DNA from: JACQFK01 sp036383955
GTDB lineage: Bacteria > Planctomycetota > MHYJ01 > JACPRB01
Length of the DNA stretch: 64,000 nt
NCBI GenBank assembly: GCA_036383955.1
Contig: DASVNH010000136.1
Location: 18,610-82,609 of the forward strand
Reading direction: 5' to 3'
Shown here: positions 1-7,706 of the stretch, piece by piece
Position numbering within the stretch: position 1 is the stretch's first letter
How the letters are laid out: each line of letters opens with the position of its first letter
Program-made: the position numbers and the translations under genes
The notes under the pieces: generated by a model
Databases searched by the model: none
Told to the model about the DNA's origin: nothing
What the model saw: the letters and a program-made list of their open reading frames with translations, nothing else

Positions 1-1359
1 ATTGAGCTTCATCGGGAAGTTCTCGTGGATGGGCAGGTAGAAGTGGCCGATCGGCGTGCCCGCCCGCGGCAGGCCGTCGAAGGCGCTCCCGTCGAACAGC
101 GCCCCGAAGCGCTCGTCGAAGGCCTTCCAGCCGACGACCTTCCCGTCCTTCATCTCCGGCGCCACCGCCTCGTCCAGGAAGCCGCGGTGGCTGTAGCCGA
201 GGAGCGCCAGCGTCAGCCGGTGCTCGTGCGCCAGCCGGTAGAACGTCCGCGCGTGCTGAGGCTGCGAGTAGCCGTTCAACGAGACGTGGAAGCCCAGCGC
301 GTCCGGCAGCGTCGCCGCGTGCACCTTGACCGACACCGGCACCTCGGTCCCGCCGATCGTCAGCGGGGCGCGCAGGAGCCCGACCGCCGCGCCCTTGGGC
401 ACGTAGCGCTCCACGTGCAGCAGCCCCTTCCCCTCGCCCTCCAGCGGCACGAGCGGATCCCAGCCCGGGCCCACCGGCAGGACCTGGCTCACCGACCAGC
501 CCGGCCCCGACACCTTCAGGGGCGCCTGGGTCGACAGCAGGAAGCCGACGTGCTCGCCGCGCGCCGCCTCCAGCGTGATCTCCTTGCCGTTCCAGAGCCG
601 CCCCGACGACGGCGCCGCCGGATCCAGCTGCCCCTCGTGCAGCACTTTCCAGGGCCCCGGCACCGACGGCGGCGCGGGCGCGACCGCGATCTCGCGCTTC
701 GCGACGGCGGCCTCCGCCGGCGCGACGTAGGCCTTCGCGCCGGAGGGCGGCGCGGCGCCGTCGACGACCTTCGCCGTCACGTAGGGCTTCGAGTTCGACT
801 GCTCGCGGCTGTAGACGTCGAGGTTCGCCATCGTCTGGTTCTTCTCGTCGCCGAGGGCGACGCCGTGCGACGTTCCTTCGACGAGCGCGTGGAGCAGCGC
901 CGGCGGGAAGTCGCAGGAGACCCAGCCGTCTCCGTCGTCCTGGACGTCGCGCCGGAACCAGATCGTGCCGTTCATGCCGAAGCAGGCGGAGAGGAAGTCG
1001 CTGCCGGGCCCGGCCCAGAGGCCTTTGCCGGTGGTGCGCGACGACGACTCCCCGGGCTTGGCGGGGCCGTTGCCCTCGCCTTCGGCCCAGGGGGTCGCGA
1101 CCGACGACAGCCCCACGGCCTTGAACTTCCGCGGGCCCGCCATGCGGAGGTGGAGGCGGGCCGACTCGACGCGCTTGCCCTTGATCGGGGCGACGTCGAG
1201 GTTGAAGAGCAGGAGGTTGTGGATGCCTTTGACCCGCAGCTGGGAGCGGCCGCCGCCGTTGACGTTCTCCTCGCTGTCGGAGAAGTACATCGACGTGTCG
1301 GCACTGACTTCGAGGCGCTTGTCCTGGACCAGCAGGGTGAGCAGCAAGAGGACGCTCAT
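1..1359 (-). CDS. DNRLRE-domain secreted protein with glycosidase-like C-terminus (3' end outside window)
   Basis: 453 codons are visible; the C-terminus lies beyond base 1. The ATG at 1357-1359 opens a very short hydrophobic N-terminus (MSVLLLLTLLVQDK) typical of secreted proteins here. Residues about 15-190 look like a DNRLRE/CBM96-type beta-sandwich (segments such as LLLFNLDVAPIKGKRVESA and ARLHLRM). Residues about 200-330 form a second beta-rich region. From about 335 the sequence (ATLPDALGFHVSLNGYSQPQ) resembles the start of DUF4091/GH123-type proteins, so polysaccharide binding and hydrolysis outside the cytoplasm is plausible but inferred. It is divergent from the next gene with 73 bp between starts. 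The catalytic part is not in view. Confidence 0.75.
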   Translation of the reverse strand, partial: MSVLLLLTLLVQDKRLEVSADTSMYFSDSEENVNGGGRSQLRVKGIHNLLLFNLDVAPIKGKRVESARLHLRMAGPRKFKAVGLSSVATPWAEGEGNGPAKPGESSSRTTGKGLWAGPGSDFLSACFGMNGTIWFRRDVQDDGDGWVSCDFPPALLHALVEGTSHGVALGDEKNQTMANLDVYSREQSNSKPYVTAKVVDGAAPPSGAKAYVAPAEAAVAKREIAVAPAPPSVPGPWKVLHEGQLDPAAPSSGRLWNGKEITLEAARGEHVGFLLSTQAPLKVSGPGWSVSQVLPVGPGWDPLVPLEGEGKGLLHVERYVPKGAAVGLLRAPLTIGGTEVPVSVKVHAATLPDALGFHVSLNGYSQPQHARTFYRLAHEHRLTLALLGYSHRGFLDEAVAPEMKDGKVVGWKAFDERFGALFDGSAFDGLPRAGTPIGHFYLPIHENFPMKLN

Positions 1360-1417
1360 GGACCCGCCTCCGAAATCGATCCCGCCTTGCCGAATAAGTG
1401 GCGTTAGACTGAGGAAG

Positions 1418-1423
1418 TATAAC
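1418..1423 (+). promoter_or_regulatory. -10 box (TATAAC), near-leaderless
   Basis: TATAAC lies 9 nt upstream of the ATG at 1433, with no Shine-Dalgarno in between. A normal -10-to-start distance would put the 5' end at or next to the start codon. No good -35 was seen. It belongs to a recurrent class in this window. Confidence 0.45.
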
Positions 1424-1432
1424 GGCACAAAT

Positions 1433-3166
1433 ATGGCGATGCTGCTCCTCCTCCTTGCCGTGAGCTCCGTCGAAGGGCTCGCGCTCCAGAGCGAGGCCGC
1501 CCTGGCCGGGAAGATCGACAGCCAGATTCCCTGGCTCCACGACGGCACCGAGCTCATCGACATGGAGCTCGCCGCCGGCCATCACCCGCAGTTCCCCGAG
1601 GCGCGCGAGGCGAAGAACCTGCGCGTCGACCGCCGCCCGCTCCTCGAGCGCGCCCAGGCGAAGGCGCGGGACGAGAAGAAGCTGATCCTGTGGTACGTCC
1701 CGCGGGTCGTCGGCCTCCACATGTACCGGGCCGTCCTGCCCGACCGCTACATGAAGACCGCCGTCTTCACGGACCCGCGCGTCGTCCGCTTCGTTAGCGA
1801 CCGCTTCGTGCCGCTGCGCATGTGCGCCGACGGCATCGCCGGCGTCAAGCCCTTCGAATTCGTCGAGCCCGGCTTCCTCTTCCTGACGCCCGACGGCAAG
1901 GTCGTGCACACGCTCGACCGCCTCCGCACCTTCAACGCCGCCTGGTTCCTCGCGGCCTTCCAGGAGGTGCTCCGCGCGAACCCGGGCTACGGCTCGGCGG
2001 ACGTCGCGCCGCTTCCGACGTCCGAAGCCGAAACCCAGTACGGCCTGGCCGTCCGCGACGCCTGGAGCGGCAAGGATCCCGCGCCGCGGCTGCGCGACAT
2101 CCTCAAGCGGCATCCCGACTCCCCCTGGGCCTGGCGCGCCGCCGCCAACGTGGTGAAGGCGGAAGACACGCTGCCCCTCGGCCCCCTCGCCCACCATCTC
2201 GAGGACATCTACGCCCCGCTTCCGAAAGGCGCGCCGACCAGCACCCGCCTGCCCGCGAAGGACGTCGCGAGCGCGGCGAAGGGGGCCGTCGACTTCCTCC
2301 TCCGCGCGCAGTGGGAGGACGGGAGCTGGCGGGACGCGCGCTACGGCTACTGGCCGGACGCGGAGATCCTGCCGAACGTCTGGGGGGCGATCACGGCTCT
2401 CGCGGCGCTCGCGCTGCTGGAGTGGGGCGATCCGCGGGCGGACGCGGCGCTCGCGAAGGCGGACGCCTACCTCAAGAACCCGGCGAACTTCGCGAAGGAC
2501 CGCCACGAGGAGTGCTACGCGCACGCCTTCCGCCTGCACTACTTCGCCCGCCGCGGCGACACGACGTCGATGGCCAAAGTCGTCGCCCGCCTCGCCGCCA
2601 TCCAGGAGGACGAGGGCTTCTGGTCGCACGAGTACGCGAACGCGTTCTCGACGGCCGCCGTCGTCCACGCGCTGGCGACGGCCCGGGCGGCCGGCGCGGA
2701 GGTCCCCGACTATCTGCTCCAGCGGGCGGCGGACGCGCTGCTGTCGGCGCGCGACCCCCAGGGCCGCCAGCCTTACCGGGTCGGCGAGAAGCCGGACAAC
2801 GACAAGAGCACGAGCGCGCGCACGGCGCTCTGCGAGCTGGCCCTGAAGGGCTGCGGCCGGCCGGCGGACGTGGCGGGGGGCGTCGAACGCTACTGGAAGT
2901 TCATCAAGAACATGGAAGGCGTGCGGATCTACGACTACCACTCCGACGGCCGCCTGGCGGGCTTTTTCTACTTCCACGCCGCCTTCCACACGCTGGAGGC
3001 GGCGCGGACGCTGCCCGAGCCGGCGCGGGGGACGTCGCTGAAGCGCTTCCGCGAGACCCTGCTCCAGATCCCCGAGATCGACGGCAGCTTCATCGACAGC
3101 CACGAGATCGGCAAGAGTTACGGCACGGCCGTCGCGCTGCTGATGCTGGCCCGCTCGCGGGAGTGA
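1433..3166 (+). CDS. Secreted thioredoxin-fold / terpenoid-cyclase-fold fusion protein
   Basis: 577 aa. I chose the ATG at 1433 because it starts a signal peptide (MAMLLLLLAVSSVEGLALQS) and sits just after a -10 box; the open frame extends further upstream without support. Residues about 60-185 look like a thioredoxin-like fold of the DUF255/TlpA type (KKLILWYVPR, GFLFLTPDGKVV), but no CxxC is visible, so redox activity is doubtful. Residues about 275-575 carry prenyltransferase/squalene-oxidase-type alpha-toroid repeats (AVDFLLRAQWEDGSWRD, AALALLEWGDPRADAALAK). Known Planctomycete proteins combine such modules; the function is unknown. The cyclase acid motif DxDD is not seen, so this is probably a structural or binding fold. 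Confidence 0.8.
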   Translation: MAMLLLLLAVSSVEGLALQSEAALAGKIDSQIPWLHDGTELIDMELAAGHHPQFPEAREAKNLRVDRRPLLERAQAKARDEKKLILWYVPRVVGLHMYRAVLPDRYMKTAVFTDPRVVRFVSDRFVPLRMCADGIAGVKPFEFVEPGFLFLTPDGKVVHTLDRLRTFNAAWFLAAFQEVLRANPGYGSADVAPLPTSEAETQYGLAVRDAWSGKDPAPRLRDILKRHPDSPWAWRAAANVVKAEDTLPLGPLAHHLEDIYAPLPKGAPTSTRLPAKDVASAAKGAVDFLLRAQWEDGSWRDARYGYWPDAEILPNVWGAITALAALALLEWGDPRADAALAKADAYLKNPANFAKDRHEECYAHAFRLHYFARRGDTTSMAKVVARLAAIQEDEGFWSHEYANAFSTAAVVHALATARAAGAEVPDYLLQRAADALLSARDPQGRQPYRVGEKPDNDKSTSARTALCELALKGCGRPADVAGGVERYWKFIKNMEGVRIYDYHSDGRLAGFFYFHAAFHTLEAARTLPEPARGTSLKRFRETLLQIPEIDGSFIDSHEIGKSYGTAVALLMLARSRE

Positions 3167-3196
3167 CCGGCGCCGCCGATCGCTCGACGGCGCCGG
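3167..3196. terminator. Hairpin between convergent genes
   Basis: Perfect 9-bp arms (CCGGCGCCG / CGGCGCCGG) with a 12-nt loop start right after the stop of the plus-strand gene and precede the stop of the cupin gene on the other strand. There is no strong T-run, so factor-independent termination is uncertain. Confidence 0.45.
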
Positions 3197-3205
3197 CCGC
3201 GCGTT

Positions 3206-3652
3206 CTAGTTCCGGGCCCGCGGATCATCCGCGGGATTGACGTACGTGATCCCCCACGGTCCGGCGCCGCTCACCTGGATGACCGTCTCTTCCTTGGTGA
3301 AGGCGAAATGCGGGCTCTTCGCGGGCAGAGACAGGAACGCGCCCGCCTTCATGCCCTTGGCCTTGGACGCGTCGAACGTGTCCCCCAGCGCCGCGTGGAA
3401 GCCCCCGGAGAGCACGGTCACCATCTCGGTGCCCGGATGGAAGTGCGGAGGGATCTTGTAGTCCGCGGGCAGCTTCGCGCGGAACGTGAAGGGCCCCTCC
3501 TTCTTCATGTCCCCCTGCAGGAACACCACCTTCATCCCCGGAGGCAGCGACGGCGGACCGGCCTCCCACTTCAGGTCGGCCTCCTGAATCATGACCGGCG
3601 CGTCCTGGGCGGCAAGCGTCGCCGCGGCGAGAACCACGAGCAGCGTCTTCAT
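3206..3652 (-). CDS. Secreted cupin-domain protein
   Basis: 148 aa. The N-terminal signal peptide (MKTLLVVLAAATLAAQ) is followed by one small cupin domain, residues about 40-140. The first cupin motif is visible as PPHFHPGTEMVTVLSG (two His and Glu metal ligands) and the second as LPAKSPHFAF. It resembles DUF4437/ChrR-type cupins that bind a metal outside the membrane; substrate unknown. Its ATG overlaps the stop of the upstream propeller gene (ATGA), and GGAG lies upstream, so it was built to be translated by coupling with that gene. The upstream gene is now broken, which may affect expression. Confidence 0.85.
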   Translation of the reverse strand: MKTLLVVLAAATLAAQDAPVMIQEADLKWEAGPPSLPPGMKVVFLQGDMKKEGPFTFRAKLPADYKIPPHFHPGTEMVTVLSGGFHAALGDTFDASKAKGMKAGAFLSLPAKSPHFAFTKEETVIQVSGAGPWGITYVNPADDPRARN

Positions 3653-4653
3653 GGATCAGCTCCTAAAAAAGAGGACACATCCAGAACCTTCCATCCAATC
3701 TCGCGTCCCACCCGCGTCCCGTATCCCACCTTCCGACCGTCGGCGCTGAACGCCGGGTCGCTCACCCGCCCGGGCGCGGGGAACTTCCGGTCGCCCACGA
3801 CGACGTACGGCGTGGCCCCGACATCCGCCGCGTACGCGACCGTCCGGCCGTCGGGGCTGAACACGGGACGTCCCACCAGGCTGAACAGCTCGCCCGGAGG
3901 ACGCCCCGGCACGACCACCCGGGCCTGGGAGCCCTCGACGTAGCCGACGGCCCGCCCGTCGTCGCTCAGGAAAACCCGCGCGGGCGCGACGTCCAGCGCG
4001 ATCTCCCGGTCCCCGACCACCAGCCTCCACCAGCCCCGCTTCGCCCCGTACGCGATCGTCCGGCCGTCGGCGCTGATCGCCGGATCCGTCATGAGCTCGC
4101 ACGCCGGCCCCCGTTCGGTTCCCAGGACCGCGAAGCAGCGGTCCCCTAGATGGGCGCGGTACGCCACGCGCGTCCCGTCGCGGCTCAGGACCGGCGTGCC
4201 CACCTGGTCGAACGCCTCGCCCCGGCGGCCGTCGACGGCGACGCATTCTTTCGACGCGGACGTCAGACGGACCGCGACGGTCGTCCCGTCTTCGCTGAAC
4301 GCCAACGGCCAGCTCGGCGCCCACGCGGGGCCGTGCTCGGAGAGGAGGCGGTCGTCGATCCCGATCACCTGACGTCCGCCTTCCGACCCGAGGAACGCGA
4401 CGCGCTCCCCCCTCGCGCTGAGCGCGATTCATCAGAGGGAGTCGAAGCGCTTGCTCCTCCACTCTCCGCGGACCGCGCGGCTGCCGTCCGGCGCGCGCTC
4501 CGCGTAGGCGCAGTGGCGGCCGTCGCGGCTGAACGCGACCGGGACGTCGACCCGCACGCCTTCCGGGATCGTCGCGAGCGGGCCCGCGGCGCAGTTTACG
4601 GTGAGCAGGGTCGAACCGCCCGCAAGGAAAAGAAGCCAGAGCGACCGGGACAT
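3649..4653 (-). pseudogene. WD40/PD40-like beta-propeller lipoprotein, interrupted by tandem in-frame TGA TGA
   Basis: One reading frame runs from the ATG at 4653 to the TGA at 3649 but contains two consecutive stop codons near 4432. The first part (73 aa) has a lipoprotein-like signal (LLTVNCAAG) and one propeller blade (VAFSRDGRHCAYAE). After the stops the same frame continues with more blades: ALSARGERVAFLG, FSEDGTTVAV, LSRDGTRVAYRA, ISADGRTIAYGA, LSDDGRAVGYVE, FSPDGRTVAYAA, FSADGRKVGYGT. Aligning the broken inter-blade segment with GTERGPACELMTDPAISADG gives the same length, with the two stops in place of two residues, so substitution rather than indel made them. A GTG at 4368 could restart the second part. 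TGA is an ordinary stop in neighbouring genes, so recoding is unlikely. Confidence 0.75.
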
Positions 4654-4668
4654 GGATGCGATGGTAGC

Positions 4669-4680
4669 GGGGGCGCCCCC
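4669..4680 (-). terminator. GC palindrome downstream of the glycosidase-like gene
   Basis: A perfect 12-base palindrome (GGGGGCGCCCCC) sits 8 bp past the stop of the gene ending at 4688 and 15 bp before the start of the propeller gene. It can extend with GGTAG/CTACC. No T-run, so this is only a possible terminator. Confidence 0.3.
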
Positions 4681-4687
4681 GAAGTGC

Positions 4688-5740
4688 CTACCAGCCGCGG
4701 GCGACGGCCTCCGCGACCCCCTGGGTGAAGGCGGGCTTGGGGAGGCCGGTCTCGCCGCGATGGCCCAGCGTGCGGAGGAAGTCGACGAACGCCGCGTTCC
4801 CGGCCAGGCCGTAGTAGGCGGCCGTCGAGGAGGCCCCGGCCGCCGTCATGTCGGTGAGCCACGAGAAGTAGATCGAAGCGATCTTCGACGCGTGCCGGTC
4901 CCAGGCCGCGAACGCGTGGGCGACGAACTGCCGCTGCTTCTCCTCCGTGCCGCCGCAGGCGGCGCCCGAGGCGTAGCCCAGCTCGACGACGTGGATCGGC
5001 TGCGCGTAGCCCAGCGCGACCAGGGCGTCGAGGTCCGCCTCGACCGTCGCGGGGGGAAGGAACTGGAACCCCCCGTCCATCGGATAGTGGGTGGCGAGCA
5101 CGAGGTCGGCCGCCGCGTTGATCGACTGGAAGCGCGCGGGATGGTCGGACGTCAGGCCCTTGAGCGTGCCCACGGTGCCGACCTGGAGGCCGGGCCGCAG
5201 CGTCCGCGCGTGGGCCGCCGTCTGCGCGAAGAACGTCGAAAAGGCCGTCCAGCCCGCGTCGCTGGAGCCGAGATACGCGTCGATCTCGTTGCCGATCGCG
5301 AGCCCCGCGAGCGTCACCGCGCCGATGCGCGAGAACACCAGGTCCAGCAGCGCCTTGAACCGCGCGATCATCGTCGCGTGGTCGAAGGCCGTCGACGCCA
5401 GGTCGGCCGGCACTTCCTTGGCGACGGTGTTGATGGGCCGCAGCGTGAGGAAGAGGCGCAGGCCCCGGGCGGGATAGTAGGTGTTGGCGACGTCCAGGAA
5501 GGTCGTGTCGAACACGCCGGCGGAGGTTTCGATCGACGGCCAGTCGAAGGAGAGATCGACGGCCTCCATGCCCAGGGTGGCGGCGGCCGTGACGGCCTGA
5601 TCGTAGGTCTCGCCGACGGCGGGACCGACGTGCCAGCCCAGGACGCGGGACCCCTTGGGGACGACGTTGGGGCCGTCGTCGCCGCCTCCGCCGCCGCAGG
5701 CCGGAATCACGAGGGCCACGAGAAGGCCGACTTTTCTCAT
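4688..5740 (-). CDS. Lipoprotein with (beta/alpha)8 glycosidase-like domain
   Basis: 350 aa. The signal ends in a lipobox (LVIPAC) followed by a Gly/Asp linker, so it is lipid-anchored. The rest reads as one TIM-barrel glycosidase domain: residues about 35-110 strand/helix units (VLGWHVGPAVGETYDQAV, LRLFLTLRP), an acid/base-type GNEID near residue 150, a THYPMDGG segment near 215, and VVELGYASG near 250, matching the expected strand-7 nucleophile of clan GH-A enzymes such as GH53 galactanases. The two Glu positions support catalysis; the glycan cannot be named. It is transcribed away from the small lipoprotein gene upstream on the same strand, 32 bp apart. Confidence 0.75.
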   Translation of the reverse strand: MRKVGLLVALVIPACGGGGGDDGPNVVPKGSRVLGWHVGPAVGETYDQAVTAAATLGMEAVDLSFDWPSIETSAGVFDTTFLDVANTYYPARGLRLFLTLRPINTVAKEVPADLASTAFDHATMIARFKALLDLVFSRIGAVTLAGLAIGNEIDAYLGSSDAGWTAFSTFFAQTAAHARTLRPGLQVGTVGTLKGLTSDHPARFQSINAAADLVLATHYPMDGGFQFLPPATVEADLDALVALGYAQPIHVVELGYASGAACGGTEEKQRQFVAHAFAAWDRHASKIASIYFSWLTDMTAAGASSTAAYYGLAGNAAFVDFLRTLGHRGETGLPKPAFTQGVAEAVARGW

Positions 5741-5772
5741 GGCCTAGGTACCGCGGGGCCGGCGATCCGGTT

Positions 5773-6204
5773 TCAGTCCTTGCGCCAGAGGGCGTCGATC
5801 AGCTCCAGCGCGCGGCGCGCGGGCTCTTCCGCCGCCCAGTTGAAATGCGCGAAGTCCTTCTTCGAGTTCGTCTGCGCCGCCGTGAAGATCCGGATCTGGT
5901 AGTAGAGGGCGACTCGCTCGAGGCGGGTCTCGGTCACGTCCTTGAACTCCACGCGGATCGGCGGCTGGCCCTCGGCCCGCGCTTCGAAGCCCAGGTCGTC
6001 GACGTGCCACTCCTTGATCGCGTCTTTTTCCAGGGAGCGCTTCGGGGTCGTGTACGCCGCGGCGTCGGAGGTCGCCATCGCCGCCTTCAGCTTGTCCATG
6101 GCGACGTCCCGCGGGATGAGCTTGGACGCGCTCGTGTCGACCCGGATCGGCTTGCGGCAGGAGACGGCCAGGAGGAGCAGGAGCGGCGCCCAGCGGAGCT
6201 TCAC
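5773..6204 (-). CDS. Small lipoprotein of unknown function
   Basis: 143 aa. Signal peptide with lipobox (LLAVSC) and a Cys at residue 16, followed by KPIRVDTSAS. The mature part (about 125 aa) is mixed alpha/beta with no recognisable domain; the segment RVEFKDVTETRLERVALYYQ could be a beta-hairpin plus helix. Its ATG overlaps the TGA of the upstream pseudokinase gene (ATGA), so the two are translationally coupled and probably work together. Confidence 0.8.
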   Translation of the reverse strand: MKLRWAPLLLLLAVSCRKPIRVDTSASKLIPRDVAMDKLKAAMATSDAAAYTTPKRSLEKDAIKEWHVDDLGFEARAEGQPPIRVEFKDVTETRLERVALYYQIRIFTAAQTNSKKDFAHFNWAAEEPARRALELIDALWRKD

Positions 6205-7679
6205 GGTTTCACCTTGCGCACGGCGTGCCCTTCCGCGGCCTTGCCGCCCGACGCGGCGCAGACCGCCGCGCCGTACGGATACACCGCTTCCGGACGCGAG
6301 ATCTTCTGGACTTTCAGCAGGGTCACGACGGCCCCCTCGTGCACGGCTTCGAGCGCGTCGCCCACCGCGACTTTGACGTTCGCGTCGAGGCGGACGAAGA
6401 CCCCGTACTCGGGATGCACGAACTTGATCGTCCCCACCTGGCTCGGCAGCGGAGGAGCCGGAGGGGGCGGCGGCGGCGGAGCCGGAGGCGGCGGGGGCGG
6501 AGTCACGGGCTCGGGGGGAGGCGGCGCGGGCGGCGGCGGAGGCGGAGGCGGCGAAAGCTCCCGGGGCGCTTTCGTGTCGGGGGGCGCGACGACGACCGGC
6601 GGCGGCGCCACGACGGGCTCGGGAACCGGGACCGGCTCGGGCGCGGGAGGCGTTGTTCGAAAGTCACCTGGTGACTTTCGAACATCAGGTTCGGGAGGCA
6701 GCGGCTCCGGCGACTGGACCGCCACCTCGAGCGGCGGAGCGGGCGGCGGCGTCTCCTCGGGAGCGCTCCGGCCGCCCCAGATCAGCCCCGCGATCCCGAG
6801 AAGGGCGAGCAGGACCGTGCCGGCGACGAGCGGAAGACGGCCGCGCGGCGGGATGTCCTCCCACGCGCGCCGCCAGACGGGCCGTGACGCGGGGGCTTTC
6901 TTGACGATCGCCGGAACGCCCCGGCCGTCGAGCCAGCGCGTGAGGCCCGCCGCGAGCGCGGCGGCGCTGGGCCGCGCTTTCGGATCGACGGCCATGGCTT
7001 TCACGATGAGGTCTTCGACGTCCCCCGGGATGAGCGGATTGGCCCGCCCGGGCGGCTCCGGGGAATCGGGGGCCGGCGCGCGTCCGACGGCGAGCGCGTA
7101 GAGCACGGCGCCGAGCGAATAGACGTTCGCGGGAGTCTCGACCGCCCGCCCGGCCCGGACCTCGGGGGCCTGGAACGCGGGGTCGGACGTCGAGCGCGCG
7201 CGCTCGTACCCGGCGAGGACGACGAGGCCGTGGCGCACCCGCAGGCAGTCGGGCTGGATGCCGGGATGGACGGCGCCGCGGTTGGCGGCGTGATCGACGC
7301 CCGTCGCCGCGTCGCGGACGGCGCCGACGGCTTCCCGGAGGTCGGGGGACGACGCGTCGACGCGCTCGCCGCCCGCGTCCCGGAAGACGATGTACGCGCG
7401 GCCGCGATACGTCCCCGCGTCGAGGGCGGGGGCGAGGTGCGGGTGGACGAGGGAGGCCGCGCGTTTCGCCGCGCCGACCGCCTCCTCGAGCGGCCAGGCC
7501 TCGGGCAGCAGGCGCACGGCGACTTCGCGCGCGCCGCGCGTGTCCCGGGCGCGGTAGAGCACGCCGGCCGGCCCGCGGTCCAGCTCCTCCCGCAGCGAGC
7601 AGGACCCCACGAGCGGCGGGGCGCCGCAGGAGCCGCAATCGCCGCGTCCCTCGACGGCGCCGCCGCAGTTCGGACACAG
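6201..7679 (-). CDS. Zinc-ribbon pseudokinase with single membrane span and Pro-rich linker
   Basis: About 492 aa if CTG at 7679 is used. An N-terminal zinc ribbon (CPNCGG then CGSCG) is in frame with the kinase-like domain, but no ATG, GTG or TTG lies between it and an upstream in-frame TAG at 7707; the first usual start (GTG 7610) would delete the ribbon. The kinase fold is recognisable (AREVAVRLLPE; EVRAGRAVETPANVYSLGAV resembles the APE-to-subdomain-IX region), yet the catalytic Lys is Arg, HRDxKPxN reads HPGIQPDC, and DFG reads AGY, so it should be inactive. A membrane helix (LPLVAGTVLLALLGIAGLIW) follows, then about 130 residues of Pro-rich linker and a C-terminal beta domain (VGTIKFVHPEYGVFVRL). 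Probably a membrane-anchored scaffold or sensor. Confidence 0.75.
   Translation of the reverse strand: MCPNCGGAVEGRGDCGSCGAPPLVGSCSLREELDRGPAGVLYRARDTRGAREVAVRLLPEAWPLEEAVGAAKRAASLVHPHLAPALDAGTYRGRAYIVFRDAGGERVDASSPDLREAVGAVRDAATGVDHAANRGAVHPGIQPDCLRVRHGLVVLAGYERARSTSDPAFQAPEVRAGRAVETPANVYSLGAVLYALAVGRAPAPDSPEPPGRANPLIPGDVEDLIVKAMAVDPKARPSAAALAAGLTRWLDGRGVPAIVKKAPASRPVWRRAWEDIPPRGRLPLVAGTVLLALLGIAGLIWGGRSAPEETPPPAPPLEVAVQSPEPLPPEPDVRKSPGDFRTTPPAPEPVPVPEPVVAPPPVVVAPPDTKAPRELSPPPPPPPPAPPPPEPVTPPPPPPAPPPPPPPAPPLPSQVGTIKFVHPEYGVFVRLDANVKVAVGDALEAVHEGAVVTLLKVQKISRPEAVYPYGAAVCAASGGKAAEGHAVRKVKP
6654..6684. repeat. 31-bp perfect palindrome inserted in the pseudokinase linker
   Basis: Two 15-base arms (TGTTCGAAAGTCACC and its exact complement) flank a single base. 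It is AT-richer than the Pro-rich linker around it and is read through as VRKSPGDFRT, with codons (CGA, TCA, TTT, ACA) rare in neighbouring genes. It looks like a small palindromic element that landed in frame. Confidence 0.7.
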
Positions 7680-7706
7680 CCCTCGTTCGTCGGACGTACG
7701 TCCTCC

